Positions 35,268 to 42,617 of a DNA stretch of 49,299 nt are shown here, piece by piece. Location: positions 1 through 49,299 of the forward strand of contig CAMNFQ010000004.1 of NCBI GenBank assembly GCA_946537295.1, in the 5' to 3' direction. The DNA comes from an uncultured Bacillota bacterium. Lineage in GTDB: Bacteria; Bacillota_I; Bacilli_A; Erysipelotrichales; Erysipelotrichaceae. Numbering within the stretch: the stretch's first letter is position 1; each line of letters begins with the position of its first letter. The translations under genes were made by a program, and so were the position numbers. The notes under the pieces were generated by a model, which saw only the letters and a list, made by a program, of their open reading frames with translations, searched no databases and was not told the DNA's origin.

Positions 35268-36572
35268 CTACTTGACTATTCTTTTACTGATATTATCCAG
35301 TATCCTGTCTCTGCTGGAAAGATAATCCTCTTTTTCCTGTTTCGTAAAACCTTCATAGGCAACTGCTTCATAATCAGAATCAACATTCTTAAGCAGATCA
35401 GAAACTTTTGAAGGATTGTAGACATACCTGATCTTCTTTTCTTCAAATATATTCAGATCGGCGATCTTTATATAGGATAAGGCGAGCAGTTTAGCGATAG
35501 CCAAGGAAAACTCGCTTATTTTCAGTTCACTGAGACTGCATAATTCATCTGTACTGCATTCCTTATTTTTCTTGTACAGAAAATAAAGGATCTTAACCTC
35601 ATTGAGATCAAGCTTACTTTGTTGAGCAACGGTATTTAACAACTGATCCAGGAAAGCGTTTTTCAGATAATCAGCCATCCATTCGTTGTGACTGAGCTGT
35701 TTATCATAATAGATCCTGTTTCCTGTCTCCTTGCCAAGTTTCTTAGATTCAAAAAACGGAATACTCAAAGCATCAGTACTGAAAGAAACCAGATAGCTGT
35801 AGATGAACAGTTTACGGTTTTCGTAAGCTTCTTCATCAAGGATTTTTTTATAGAACTGATTGTAATATTTGATGACACTGGTCTTCATATTGACAGTACT
35901 TTCCAGATTCAAATTCTGTGATACCAGTGAGCCTTCTGTCTTGACATAGTAATAAACCGGGACCTTTAAGACATAGATGTTATCAACATGCAGAAGATAT
36001 TCAAGATTAAAGATCGTATCTTCACAATAGGAGATATTTTCGTCCATTCTGATATTGTATTTATCGATAATATCTTTGCGATACAGTTTATTCCACAAGA
36101 CACCATAATAGAAATCAGCCGGTGTCAGCATCATCTTGTCGGCATATTCGTTGCGGGATATCAGACCATCATTCTTGATGGAACCCTTCTTTGAGATCGT
36201 ATCATCAACTACCCGATAGAAATCACCGATGACCATCTGAGCGTCATTTTCTTCCATTGCCCTGACCAGCTGTTTGGTGGAATCAAAAGGAAGCCAATCA
36301 TCTACATCAAGAAACTGAATATATTCTCCGGAAGCCATAGAAAGAGCCTTATTACGGGTTGAAGAAACACCGCCATTGTTCTTGTGGACTGCTACGACTC
36401 TGTTATCTTTTTGTGCATATTCACTGATGATCTTGAAAGAATTGTCCTTGCTGCCATCATCAACAAGAATAACTTCGATATCTTTGTAGTCCTGTGCCAG
36501 GATGGAATCGACACATCTCTGCAATACTTTTTCTCCATTGTAGACAGGAACGATAATACTCACTTTACTCAT
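35268..36572 (-). CDS. Family 2 glycosyltransferase with a C-terminal MarR-like winged-helix domain
   Basis: Residues 1 to about 210 are a GT-A glycosyltransferase: SIIVPVYNGEKVLQRCVDSIL, EVILVDDGSKDNS, GGVSSTRNKAL and FLDVDDWLPFD with the DxD-type site. It probably adds a sugar to a lipid-linked or wall glycan. The last 140 residues do not fit a glycosyltransferase. They read like a MarR winged helix: LDLNEVKILYFLYKKNKE, STDELCSLSELKISEFSLAI, then GFTKQEKEDYLSSRDRILDNI. Start 36572 (MSKVSIIVPVYN) follows an AAGGAG site and overlaps gtrA by eight bases; the track start is upstream of it. Confidence 0.85.
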   Translation of the reverse strand: MSKVSIIVPVYNGEKVLQRCVDSILAQDYKDIEVILVDDGSKDNSFKIISEYAQKDNRVVAVHKNNGGVSSTRNKALSMASGEYIQFLDVDDWLPFDSTKQLVRAMEENDAQMVIGDFYRVVDDTISKKGSIKNDGLISRNEYADKMMLTPADFYYGVLWNKLYRKDIIDKYNIRMDENISYCEDTIFNLEYLLHVDNIYVLKVPVYYYVKTEGSLVSQNLNLESTVNMKTSVIKYYNQFYKKILDEEAYENRKLFIYSYLVSFSTDALSIPFFESKKLGKETGNRIYYDKQLSHNEWMADYLKNAFLDQLLNTVAQQSKLDLNEVKILYFLYKKNKECSTDELCSLSELKISEFSLAIAKLLALSYIKIADLNIFEEKKIRYVYNPSKVSDLLKNVDSDYEAVAYEGFTKQEKEDYLSSRDRILDNISKRIVK

Positions 36573-37104
36573 TGTTTTTCTCCTTGAACAGTACAAATTT
36601 TTCTAAAGGGTATAACACGATAAACTGAACCCAGCCAGCTGCCCAGGCTGCGATCGTACGGGAAAGAAAAGCTACCTTGCTTCTCGAAAGCAAGCCGGCG
36701 ATCAATCCCTGCAACCAGGTCGTAAATAGAATCAGGGCAATAAGCACCACAAAATAGACGATCAGACCCTTTCTTGTTCCTTTACCCTTAAAGGTCATTT
36801 TCATGTTGACGAAATAGCCATAGACATTTGCCAGAAAATTTGAAAGGAAAAATGGCAGAACATAGCCCCAGGTCACAACACCATCGACCAGATATTTTGC
36901 ATCTAATCCACCAAGACTTTCTGTATTAAATATCACTCTTAAAAAAACGGGGAGCTTAACCCTAAAGCCATCAAAAACAAGTGGCAGGATATTTGCTAAG
37001 ATCAGTTGCAGAAATTGAATACTGTAACCTACTATATTAAATTTGATGAATTGCCATAAATTATTATTGCCATATTTTTCTTCTAATCTGCTGTATAACG
37101 CCAT
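36565..37104 (-). CDS. GtrA-like membrane protein
   Basis: The 179-aa protein has four hydrophobic segments and the N-terminal QFIKFNIVGYSIQFLQLILANI typical of GtrA-like flippase partners of glycosyltransferases. GtrA proteins move undecaprenyl-linked sugars across the membrane. NVYGYFVNMKMTFKGKG is the usual second-helix/loop signature. It overlaps the glycosyltransferase by eight bases, supporting a joint role. The ATG at 37104 has a GGAG 12-13 bases upstream, an unusually long spacing, which lies inside a two-codon ORF described separately. Confidence 0.88.
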   Translation of the reverse strand: MALYSRLEEKYGNNNLWQFIKFNIVGYSIQFLQLILANILPLVFDGFRVKLPVFLRVIFNTESLGGLDAKYLVDGVVTWGYVLPFFLSNFLANVYGYFVNMKMTFKGKGTRKGLIVYFVVLIALILFTTWLQGLIAGLLSRSKVAFLSRTIAAWAAGWVQFIVLYPLEKFVLFKEKNNE

Positions 37105-37114
37105 ATAAACTTTT

Positions 37115-37135
37115 TTACTCCATTAACACATTATA
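37115..37135 (-). promoter_or_regulatory. gtrA promoter: TATAAT-N6-ATG opening a two-codon ORF (ATG GAG TAA)
   Basis: TATAAT (37135-37130) is six bases before an ATG at 37123. That ATG reads only ATG GAG TAA (37123-37115). The GGAG inside it is the only ribosome-site-like sequence before the gtrA ATG, 11 bases after the stop codon. Confidence 0.5.
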
Positions 37136-37164
37136 GCCTATTTCATGTTGATTACCTAAAAAGA

Positions 37165-37185
37165 AAAAGCCGTAACACAGCTTTT
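37165..37185 (-). terminator. Probable terminator of the HAD phosphatase gene
   Basis: Minus strand AAAAGC-TGTGTTACG-GCTTTT followed by a T-rich stretch. The stem is short (six pairs). Confidence 0.5.
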
Positions 37186-37194
37186 GATCGATCA

Positions 37195-37800
37195 TTAACC
37201 AAAGATATATTCCCGCAACTTTTCTGTATCGTTTTCAAAATGAAAGGTATCGATACCTAGTTTTGCGGCAGCATCAGTATTTACAATCCTGTCATCAATA
37301 AACAGGCATTCATTTGCCTTGAGCTCATATCTTTCTAACAGAAGCCTGTAGATCCTTTCATCAGGTTTTATCAGATGTTCAAAGGCTGATACGACAACTC
37401 CATCAAAGCAGATCGAACACTTAACATTTGGCCAATACTGTTTCTGCATTACACTTGCGTTTGATAAAAGATAAAGATTGTAACCTGCCTTTTTCAAATC
37501 AAAGACAAGATCATCAATTCCTTTGATCATGATCAAAGGATCACACCATCTGCAGATCAGATCTTCCAGATGTCTGTGCAGATGTTCAGGTAATCTCTGC
37601 TTCACAAGTTCACACATGCCTTTTTCATCCAGGTTACCCATATCCATTTCCACCCACATTGGTGAATTATATATCTCTTTTCTGATGAGTTCACGATCAC
37701 TTTTATCTTCAATCTGTGCTCTATCCATAAAAACATCAGGATCAAAATCAATGATCACATTCCCCATATCAAAGATAATGTTTTTTACACCTTTTCTCAT
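37195..37800 (-). CDS. HAD-superfamily hydrolase (YihX/dehalogenase-like)
   Basis: The 201-aa protein has the nucleophile motif IIFDMGNVIIDFDP, typical of the alpha-D-glucose-1-phosphatase (YihX) and epoxide-hydrolase-like branch of HAD subfamily IA. Motif II is LYLLSNAS, motif III Lys is in LIKPDERIYRLLLERY and motif IV is CLFIDDRIVNTDAAAKLGIDTFHF. A sugar-phosphate substrate is plausible. A TGTAAT lies seven bases before the ATG, and there is no ribosome site, so it may be another near-leaderless gene. Confidence 0.88.
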   Translation of the reverse strand: MRKGVKNIIFDMGNVIIDFDPDVFMDRAQIEDKSDRELIRKEIYNSPMWVEMDMGNLDEKGMCELVKQRLPEHLHRHLEDLICRWCDPLIMIKGIDDLVFDLKKAGYNLYLLSNASVMQKQYWPNVKCSICFDGVVVSAFEHLIKPDERIYRLLLERYELKANECLFIDDRIVNTDAAAKLGIDTFHFENDTEKLREYIFG

Positions 37801-37827
37801 GTTTTTAATTACACCTTGGTATCCCTT

Positions 37828-38910
37828 CTACTGTTTTACTCTTATATCAATTCGATTAGGATACTCTCCTTCTGTTTCTGAGAATCTGATATCTGAAACG
37901 CGACTCATCAATATTTTGAAGGAGACGCTTTCTTCATCAATCGTCAGTTTCTTTCCTTTATAACCTATATGCATATCAATAGTAGAATTCTTCTCGGAAT
38001 ACTCTATTTCCAATCTGATATCCCTGTAGTTGTTTTCGTTGACCATTATCTGCTGGACAAGTTCTTCACTTATCGAAAGCAGATACATGGCATATTTATG
38101 TGCGATCCTGTTTTTGAAACAGTATTTCTCGATCTCACCATATGATCTGGCAAAATCAAAAGATCGACCCTTGATCACAAAACTGATCGTTCGAAGTTTC
38201 TCAATAAAGATCCTGGTCTTTTCCTTTTTAGGATTGTCAAATATTTCTTCCGGGCTTCCCTGTTCATAGATGATGCCATCATCCATATAAAAGACTCTAT
38301 TGGCGATCTGTCTGGCAAAATGCATTTCATGTGTGACGATCATCATCGTTTTACCTGTTCGGGAAAGTTCAGTTATGACTGACATGACTTCCGAAGACAT
38401 GGTCGGATCTAATGCGCTGGTCGGTTCATCAAAAAGGATAACTTCCGGATCATTGATCAATGTTCTGACGATCGCAACTCTTTGCTTCTGGCCACCGGAA
38501 AGACTATCCGGATAGGAAAAGGCATTTGCGCTAAGACCAACAGTCTCCAGTAGAGCAATACCTTTATCATAAGCTTCCTGTCTGCTCAATAATTTCAGTT
38601 TGACTGGAGCATACATGATATTTTCAATTACGGTCATATGTTCAAAAAGATTGAAAGACTGAAAGACCATACCGATCTTACGCCTGACCTGATGAACATC
38701 GACATTCTTATCAAGGATATTTACTCCATCTACTACGATTCTTCCACTATCTGGCCTTTCCAAAAGATTCAGGCAACGTAATAAAGTTGATTTTCCAGTG
38801 CCACTAGGACCGATAATCGAAATAATATCCCCATCATTTATCGTTGCATTGACATCCTGAAGCGGGACAGCATTTTCATATTCCTTACGCAAATGAGATA
38901 TCTCGATCAT
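37828..38910 (-). CDS. Polar amino acid ABC transporter ATPase with a C-terminal extension
   Basis: Residues 1 to about 240 are a GlnQ/HisP-type ATPase: GPSGTGKSTLLRCLN, Q-loop FQSFNLFEH, signature LSGGQKQR, Walker B VILFDEPTSALDP and VTHEMHFA. It drives uptake with the fused permease that overlaps it by four bases. About 115 further residues (SFDFARSYGEIEKYCF ... SEYPNRIDIRVKQ-type end) are not found in ordinary family members, which stop near 245 aa. The stretch YAMYLLSISEELVQQIM followed by alternating strands resembles the fold of GHKL/RsbW-type domains; this is only a visual impression. Confidence 0.88.
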   Translation of the reverse strand: MIEISHLRKEYENAVPLQDVNATINDGDIISIIGPSGTGKSTLLRCLNLLERPDSGRIVVDGVNILDKNVDVHQVRRKIGMVFQSFNLFEHMTVIENIMYAPVKLKLLSRQEAYDKGIALLETVGLSANAFSYPDSLSGGQKQRVAIVRTLINDPEVILFDEPTSALDPTMSSEVMSVITELSRTGKTMMIVTHEMHFARQIANRVFYMDDGIIYEQGSPEEIFDNPKKEKTRIFIEKLRTISFVIKGRSFDFARSYGEIEKYCFKNRIAHKYAMYLLSISEELVQQIMVNENNYRDIRLEIEYSEKNSTIDMHIGYKGKKLTIDEESVSFKILMSRVSDIRFSETEGEYPNRIDIRVKQ

Positions 38911-40445
38911 AGTTTTATCCCCCTGGTAATCTGCTGTTTAGTACGCAGTTTCGGATCAGTATAAAGCGTGATCTTGTTTACGATATAGATCATGATGGCA
39001 GCTAAAGCGAAATAGATTATTGCGACTGCAATTAAAGGAAAGAAAGCTTCATATGTCCGGCTTCTGACGATATCTGACATCTTGGTCAGATCCTGAACAG
39101 TAATATAGCCAACAACAGCAGTTGCCTTGATCAGCGCTGAGATATTTCCTTTATAGCCTGGTAAGAAGATCCTCGCTGCCTGAGGAAGAATGATATCAAA
39201 GAAAGCCTGTCTGTCATTAATTCCCAAGGCATAGGCAGCTTCCAGCTGTTTATCATCTATTGCCTTAACACCGGTTTTTATGTTGCCGAAAACTGAGCAG
39301 GAAAAAGTTAGTGAGAAGGCAATTATTGAAACACTGAGTGCACTGATTCGAGTCTTTCCTAAAATCACATAGTAAAGGATCATCAGCAAGACTACTATCG
39401 GCAAACCCTCGATCAGCCAGACCAGAAGATCCAGAATTTTTCTGATAAGTGAATTGCCATTGCGATACAGCAGATAGATCGCAAAACCCAATATCGTTCC
39501 AAAAATGATCGCAGATATTGTGATCAGGATCGTTGTAGCGATACCTTGCAAGAAATAAAGATAACGGTTTTCTTCAATGAAAGTTCTGCGGAAACTGTTG
39601 GCGATCCTATCAACAAATGAACTGTTTCCACCATCCACATCATAGACAACAAAGATCAGATCATCATTAAGATTAGGAACAGAGAAATAGACTGATTCAG
39701 CCCTCTCTTCCGTAATAGCAATATCTGAACCGGCAAAATCACATTTACCTGATTCAAGGCTTGGAATCAGGGCATCAAAATCCATTGTATATGGTTCAAT
39801 ACTATATCCATATGCCTGGGCAAAACGATAAGCTATATCAACATCATAGCCGATCAGTTCGCCATTGCGATAATAATCATTTGGCGGGAATGTTCCCTCT
39901 GTAGCAAATCTCAATGTTCCATTAGGACCATTAAGACTTCTGTAATCAAGGACGTTTTTAACTGACTCATCATTTCCCTGCCAGATGTCTTTTATTTCAT
40001 TCAATGTTCCCTGTTTATCAAGTTCATTGATGAATTCATCCATCTGATTTTTCAGTTTAAGGCCATTCTCGTTTTTAGGAAAGATGTATCCGGCTTCAAT
40101 ATGACCAAATGGTTCATCAATAATAGCGAGCTGTTCATCTTCATGAAGATAGGTAGAGATGACCATCTTGCTGATAGGAAAAGCATCGATCTTTCCGGCC
40201 TTTAGAGCAGTAAGTTGATCAGTAAGATTATTGAAATACAGAATCTTGGCATCAGGCATTATTTCTGAAATGATCTCAGCATAGATCGTTCCAACCTTGA
40301 CACCGATGTTTTTATCAGCAAGATCTGAAATACTTTCATATTGGTGCTTTCTACTGTTGTCTGCACAGGAAAAACATCCTAAAAGCAGTAATGATAGTAA
40401 CAATACTTTAAAGATATTTATGATAGTCTTATCTTTTCTGCTCAT
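38907..40445 (-). CDS. Amino acid ABC transporter: fused substrate-binding and permease protein
   Basis: The protein starts with a lipoprotein-like signal (VLLLSLLLLGCFSC). A family-3 binding domain comes first but its parts are in swapped order: a C-lobe piece (ISDLADKNIGVKVGT ... GTLNEIKDIW) precedes an N-lobe piece (LRFATEGTFPPNDYYRNG, ELIGYDVDIAYRFAQ, FAGSDIAITEERAESVYF). The last 240 residues are a HisM/GlnP permease with the EAAYALGINDRQAF coupling loop. The start at 40445 (MSRKDK) is preferred over the track start because it gives a correct signal peptide. It overlaps the ATPase gene by four bases. Confidence 0.88.
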   Translation of the reverse strand: MSRKDKTIINIFKVLLLSLLLLGCFSCADNSRKHQYESISDLADKNIGVKVGTIYAEIISEIMPDAKILYFNNLTDQLTALKAGKIDAFPISKMVISTYLHEDEQLAIIDEPFGHIEAGYIFPKNENGLKLKNQMDEFINELDKQGTLNEIKDIWQGNDESVKNVLDYRSLNGPNGTLRFATEGTFPPNDYYRNGELIGYDVDIAYRFAQAYGYSIEPYTMDFDALIPSLESGKCDFAGSDIAITEERAESVYFSVPNLNDDLIFVVYDVDGGNSSFVDRIANSFRRTFIEENRYLYFLQGIATTILITISAIIFGTILGFAIYLLYRNGNSLIRKILDLLVWLIEGLPIVVLLMILYYVILGKTRISALSVSIIAFSLTFSCSVFGNIKTGVKAIDDKQLEAAYALGINDRQAFFDIILPQAARIFLPGYKGNISALIKATAVVGYITVQDLTKMSDIVRSRTYEAFFPLIAVAIIYFALAAIMIYIVNKITLYTDPKLRTKQQITRGIKL

Positions 40446-40502
40446 CTTATAAATAATGATATCATTTACTACCTGTTTTTCAGAATTTAAATAGACTAGA
40501 AA

Positions 40503-40533
40503 CAAAAAAACGGAGATCACGAGATCTCCGTTT
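40503..40533 (-). terminator. gap terminator
   Basis: Minus strand AAACGGAGATC-TCGT-GATCTCCGTTT followed by a run of T. It separates gap from the amino acid transporter. Confidence 0.93.
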
Positions 40534-40556
40534 CAAAGTACTTTGTTAAGTAACTA

Positions 40557-41627
40557 TTAACCTAATTCAGCGAAGTACTTGATAGTTCTTACCATCTGAG
40601 ATGTGTAAGAGTTTTCGTTATCGTACCAAGCAACAACCTGTACTAAAGCAGTACCATCGCCTAAATCAGAAACCATTGTCTGGTTAGCATCAAATAATGA
40701 ACCGAATTTCATACCGATGATATCAGAAGAAACCAGTTTTTCAGTTGTGTAACCGAATGATTCGTTAGCGTGAGCCTTCATAGCTTCGTTGATACCTTCA
40801 ACAGTAACACCGTCTTTCTTAACTACAGCGTGAAGAATTGTAGTAGAACCAGTTACTGTAGGAACTCTCTGTGCAGCACCGATGAGCTTACCATTGAGTT
40901 CAGGAATTACCAGACCGATAGCCTTAGCAGCACCAGTTGAGTTAGGAACGATGTTGGCAGCACCAGCTCTTGCTCTCTGTAAATCGCCTTTTCTGTGAGG
41001 TCCATCAAGGATCATCTGATCACCAGTATAAGCGTGAACAGTTGTCATGATACCAGACTGGATTGGAGCATAATCATTTAATGCCTGAGTCATAGGTGCC
41101 AGACAGTTTGTTGTACAAGAAGCAGCAGAGATGATCTTGTCATCCTTAGTTAATGTTTTGTGGTTTACGTTGTAAACGATAGTTGGCAGATCATTTCCTG
41201 CAGGAGCAGAGATAACGACTTTCTTAGCACCAGCATCGATATGAGCCTGAGCTTTTGCCTTTGAAGTATAGAAACCTGTACATTCAAGAACTACATCTAC
41301 ATCTAATTCACCCCAAGGTAATTCAGCTGCGTTTGGTTTTGCATAGATAGTGATTTCCTTGCCATCAACAGTGATAGAACCAGGAACCTTTACTGTCTTG
41401 CCATCTTCTTCCATTTCAGGTTCTTTAGAAGAAACTGTATGAAGATTTTCGCCAAACTTACCGCAGTATCCACCCTGAGCAGAGTCATACTTTAATAAAT
41501 TTGCTAACATTTTAGGGCTTGTTAAATCGTTGATAGCAACAACTTCATAGCCCTCGGCACCGAACATCTGACGGAAAGCTAATCTACCGATACGTCCGAA
41601 GCCATTAATCGCAACTTTTACTGCCAT
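40557..41627 (-). CDS. gap: Glyceraldehyde-3-phosphate dehydrogenase
   Basis: GAPDH oxidises glyceraldehyde-3-phosphate with NAD in glycolysis. The 356-aa protein has [17 protein letters not shown] (Rossmann), the catalytic [12 protein letters not shown] Cys and [32 protein letters not shown]. It is about 20 residues longer than the 335-aa B. subtilis enzyme because of an insert around residues 70-95 ([16 protein letters not shown]), as in some anaerobes. AGGAGG precedes the ATG and a TATAAT is found at 41670-41665, a conventional start. Codon use is strongly biased, as in fba. Confidence 0.97.
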   Translation of the reverse strand: MAVKVAINGFGRIGRLAFRQMFGAEGYEVVAINDLTSPKMLANLLKYDSAQGGYCGKFGENLHTVSSKEPEMEEDGKTVKVPGSITVDGKEITIYAKPNAAELPWGELDVDVVLECTGFYTSKAKAQAHIDAGAKKVVISAPAGNDLPTIVYNVNHKTLTKDDKIISAASCTTNCLAPMTQALNDYAPIQSGIMTTVHAYTGDQMILDGPHRKGDLQRARAGAANIVPNSTGAAKAIGLVIPELNGKLIGAAQRVPTVTGSTTILHAVVKKDGVTVEGINEAMKAHANESFGYTTEKLVSSDIIGMKFGSLFDANQTMVSDLGDGTALVQVVAWYDNENSYTSQMVRTIKYFAELG

Positions 41628-41707
41628 AATTAAATTTTTCCTCCTATTTTATGACTACATATATATTATAAGAGTTTTCCTATAATTTTAAATATTTATT
41701 TAGTTAA

Positions 41708-41732
41708 AAAAAGGAAGTTTAATCAAACTTCC
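41708..41732 (-). terminator. Terminator of the OB-fold-like lipoprotein gene
   Basis: Minus strand GGAAGTTT-GATT-AAACTTCC followed by TTTTTTT. Confidence 0.9.
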
Positions 41733-41744
41733 TTCCCTGTTTTC

Positions 41745-42563
41745 TTATTTAACTGTAACAGATGTGATATGTGGCTGAGCGCCATTATACCAGTATAAGA
41801 AACCTTCCAGATCAACAGTCTGACCTACCTGTAAAGCTTCTACTGCTTCATAAGCATCTGAACCGTCATAGCACAGATATGATTCAACTACGAATGAATA
41901 AGTAAGACCATCTTTTTCACAGTTGAAGTACAGGTCTGCACCAGGTTCACCTGATCCATCCCAGTTGTAAAGGAATGCAACATCCTTACCTTCACCATCT
42001 TTCTGAGCAGCAACTGTCAGATCAGTGAATTTAACTTTCTGGTTCATATATCCTGCAGTAGCATCAGTAGCCATGTAGCTTGTAACATCAGTTGCTTCAG
42101 CCAGCCACTTATCGCCACCTTCAACCAGTGTTACTGTTGCGTCAGTGATTTCGATTTCACCAGACCATTCAGACTTAACACCTTCAACATGAACTTTTGT
42201 ACCATTTGCCAGACCAGTCCAGCCAGCAGAATAATCAGTGCTGTCAACCAGTTTAGCATAGTCTTCTTCAGCCATCTTGCCATTGTATACAAGATAAGCA
42301 CCGTCTTTGTCCTGCAGATATAATGTAGCAGCACCTTCATAGTATGACTGTGCGCCCTGAACATAAGCTTCAATAATAACGCTGGCAGAGCCATCAGCTG
42401 GTAAAGCATCATAGTCTGCATAAGTCATTACAGTAGCTTCAGTTGTTGGTGCAGGTTCATTCTGTGGTTCTGGTTCTACTGGAGCTGGTTCTTCTTTTTT
42501 GCTACAGCCAGCAACAGCCAGAATCATCATTAAACTCAATAAAACTGTTAATAACTTTTTCAT
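41745..42563 (-). CDS. Secreted lipoprotein with two probable OB-fold-like domains
   Basis: The 272-aa product starts with MKKLLTVLLSLMMILAVAGCSKK, a classic lipoprotein signal. A Pro/Glu-rich linker (EEPAPVEPEPQNEPAPTTEA) follows. Two similar beta-rich parts come next: one around ATLYLQDKDGAYLVYNG ... GTKVHVEGVKSEWSGEIEI, the other ending LQVGQTVDLEGFLYWYNGAQPHITSV. The V-x-V-x-G pattern and final strand resemble OB folds. The function is unknown. The start at 42563 is chosen over the track start because GAGGGAG precedes it. Codon use looks highly expressed, and a hairpin lies in the leader. Confidence 0.8.
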   Translation of the reverse strand: MKKLLTVLLSLMMILAVAGCSKKEEPAPVEPEPQNEPAPTTEATVMTYADYDALPADGSASVIIEAYVQGAQSYYEGAATLYLQDKDGAYLVYNGKMAEEDYAKLVDSTDYSAGWTGLANGTKVHVEGVKSEWSGEIEITDATVTLVEGGDKWLAEATDVTSYMATDATAGYMNQKVKFTDLTVAAQKDGEGKDVAFLYNWDGSGEPGADLYFNCEKDGLTYSFVVESYLCYDGSDAYEAVEALQVGQTVDLEGFLYWYNGAQPHITSVTVK

Positions 42564-42575
42564 TTTTTCTCCCTC

Positions 42576-42594
42576 TTGTAGGTTTTTCCTACAA
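42576..42594 (-). promoter_or_regulatory. 5' leader hairpin of the lipoprotein gene
   Basis: Minus strand TTGTAGG-AAAAA-CCTACAA, directly upstream of the GAGGGAG ribosome site. It has no T tract, so it is not a terminator; it may protect the mRNA 5' end. Confidence 0.55.
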
Positions 42595-42617
42595 CAATTT
42601 AATGATAGCACATTATG

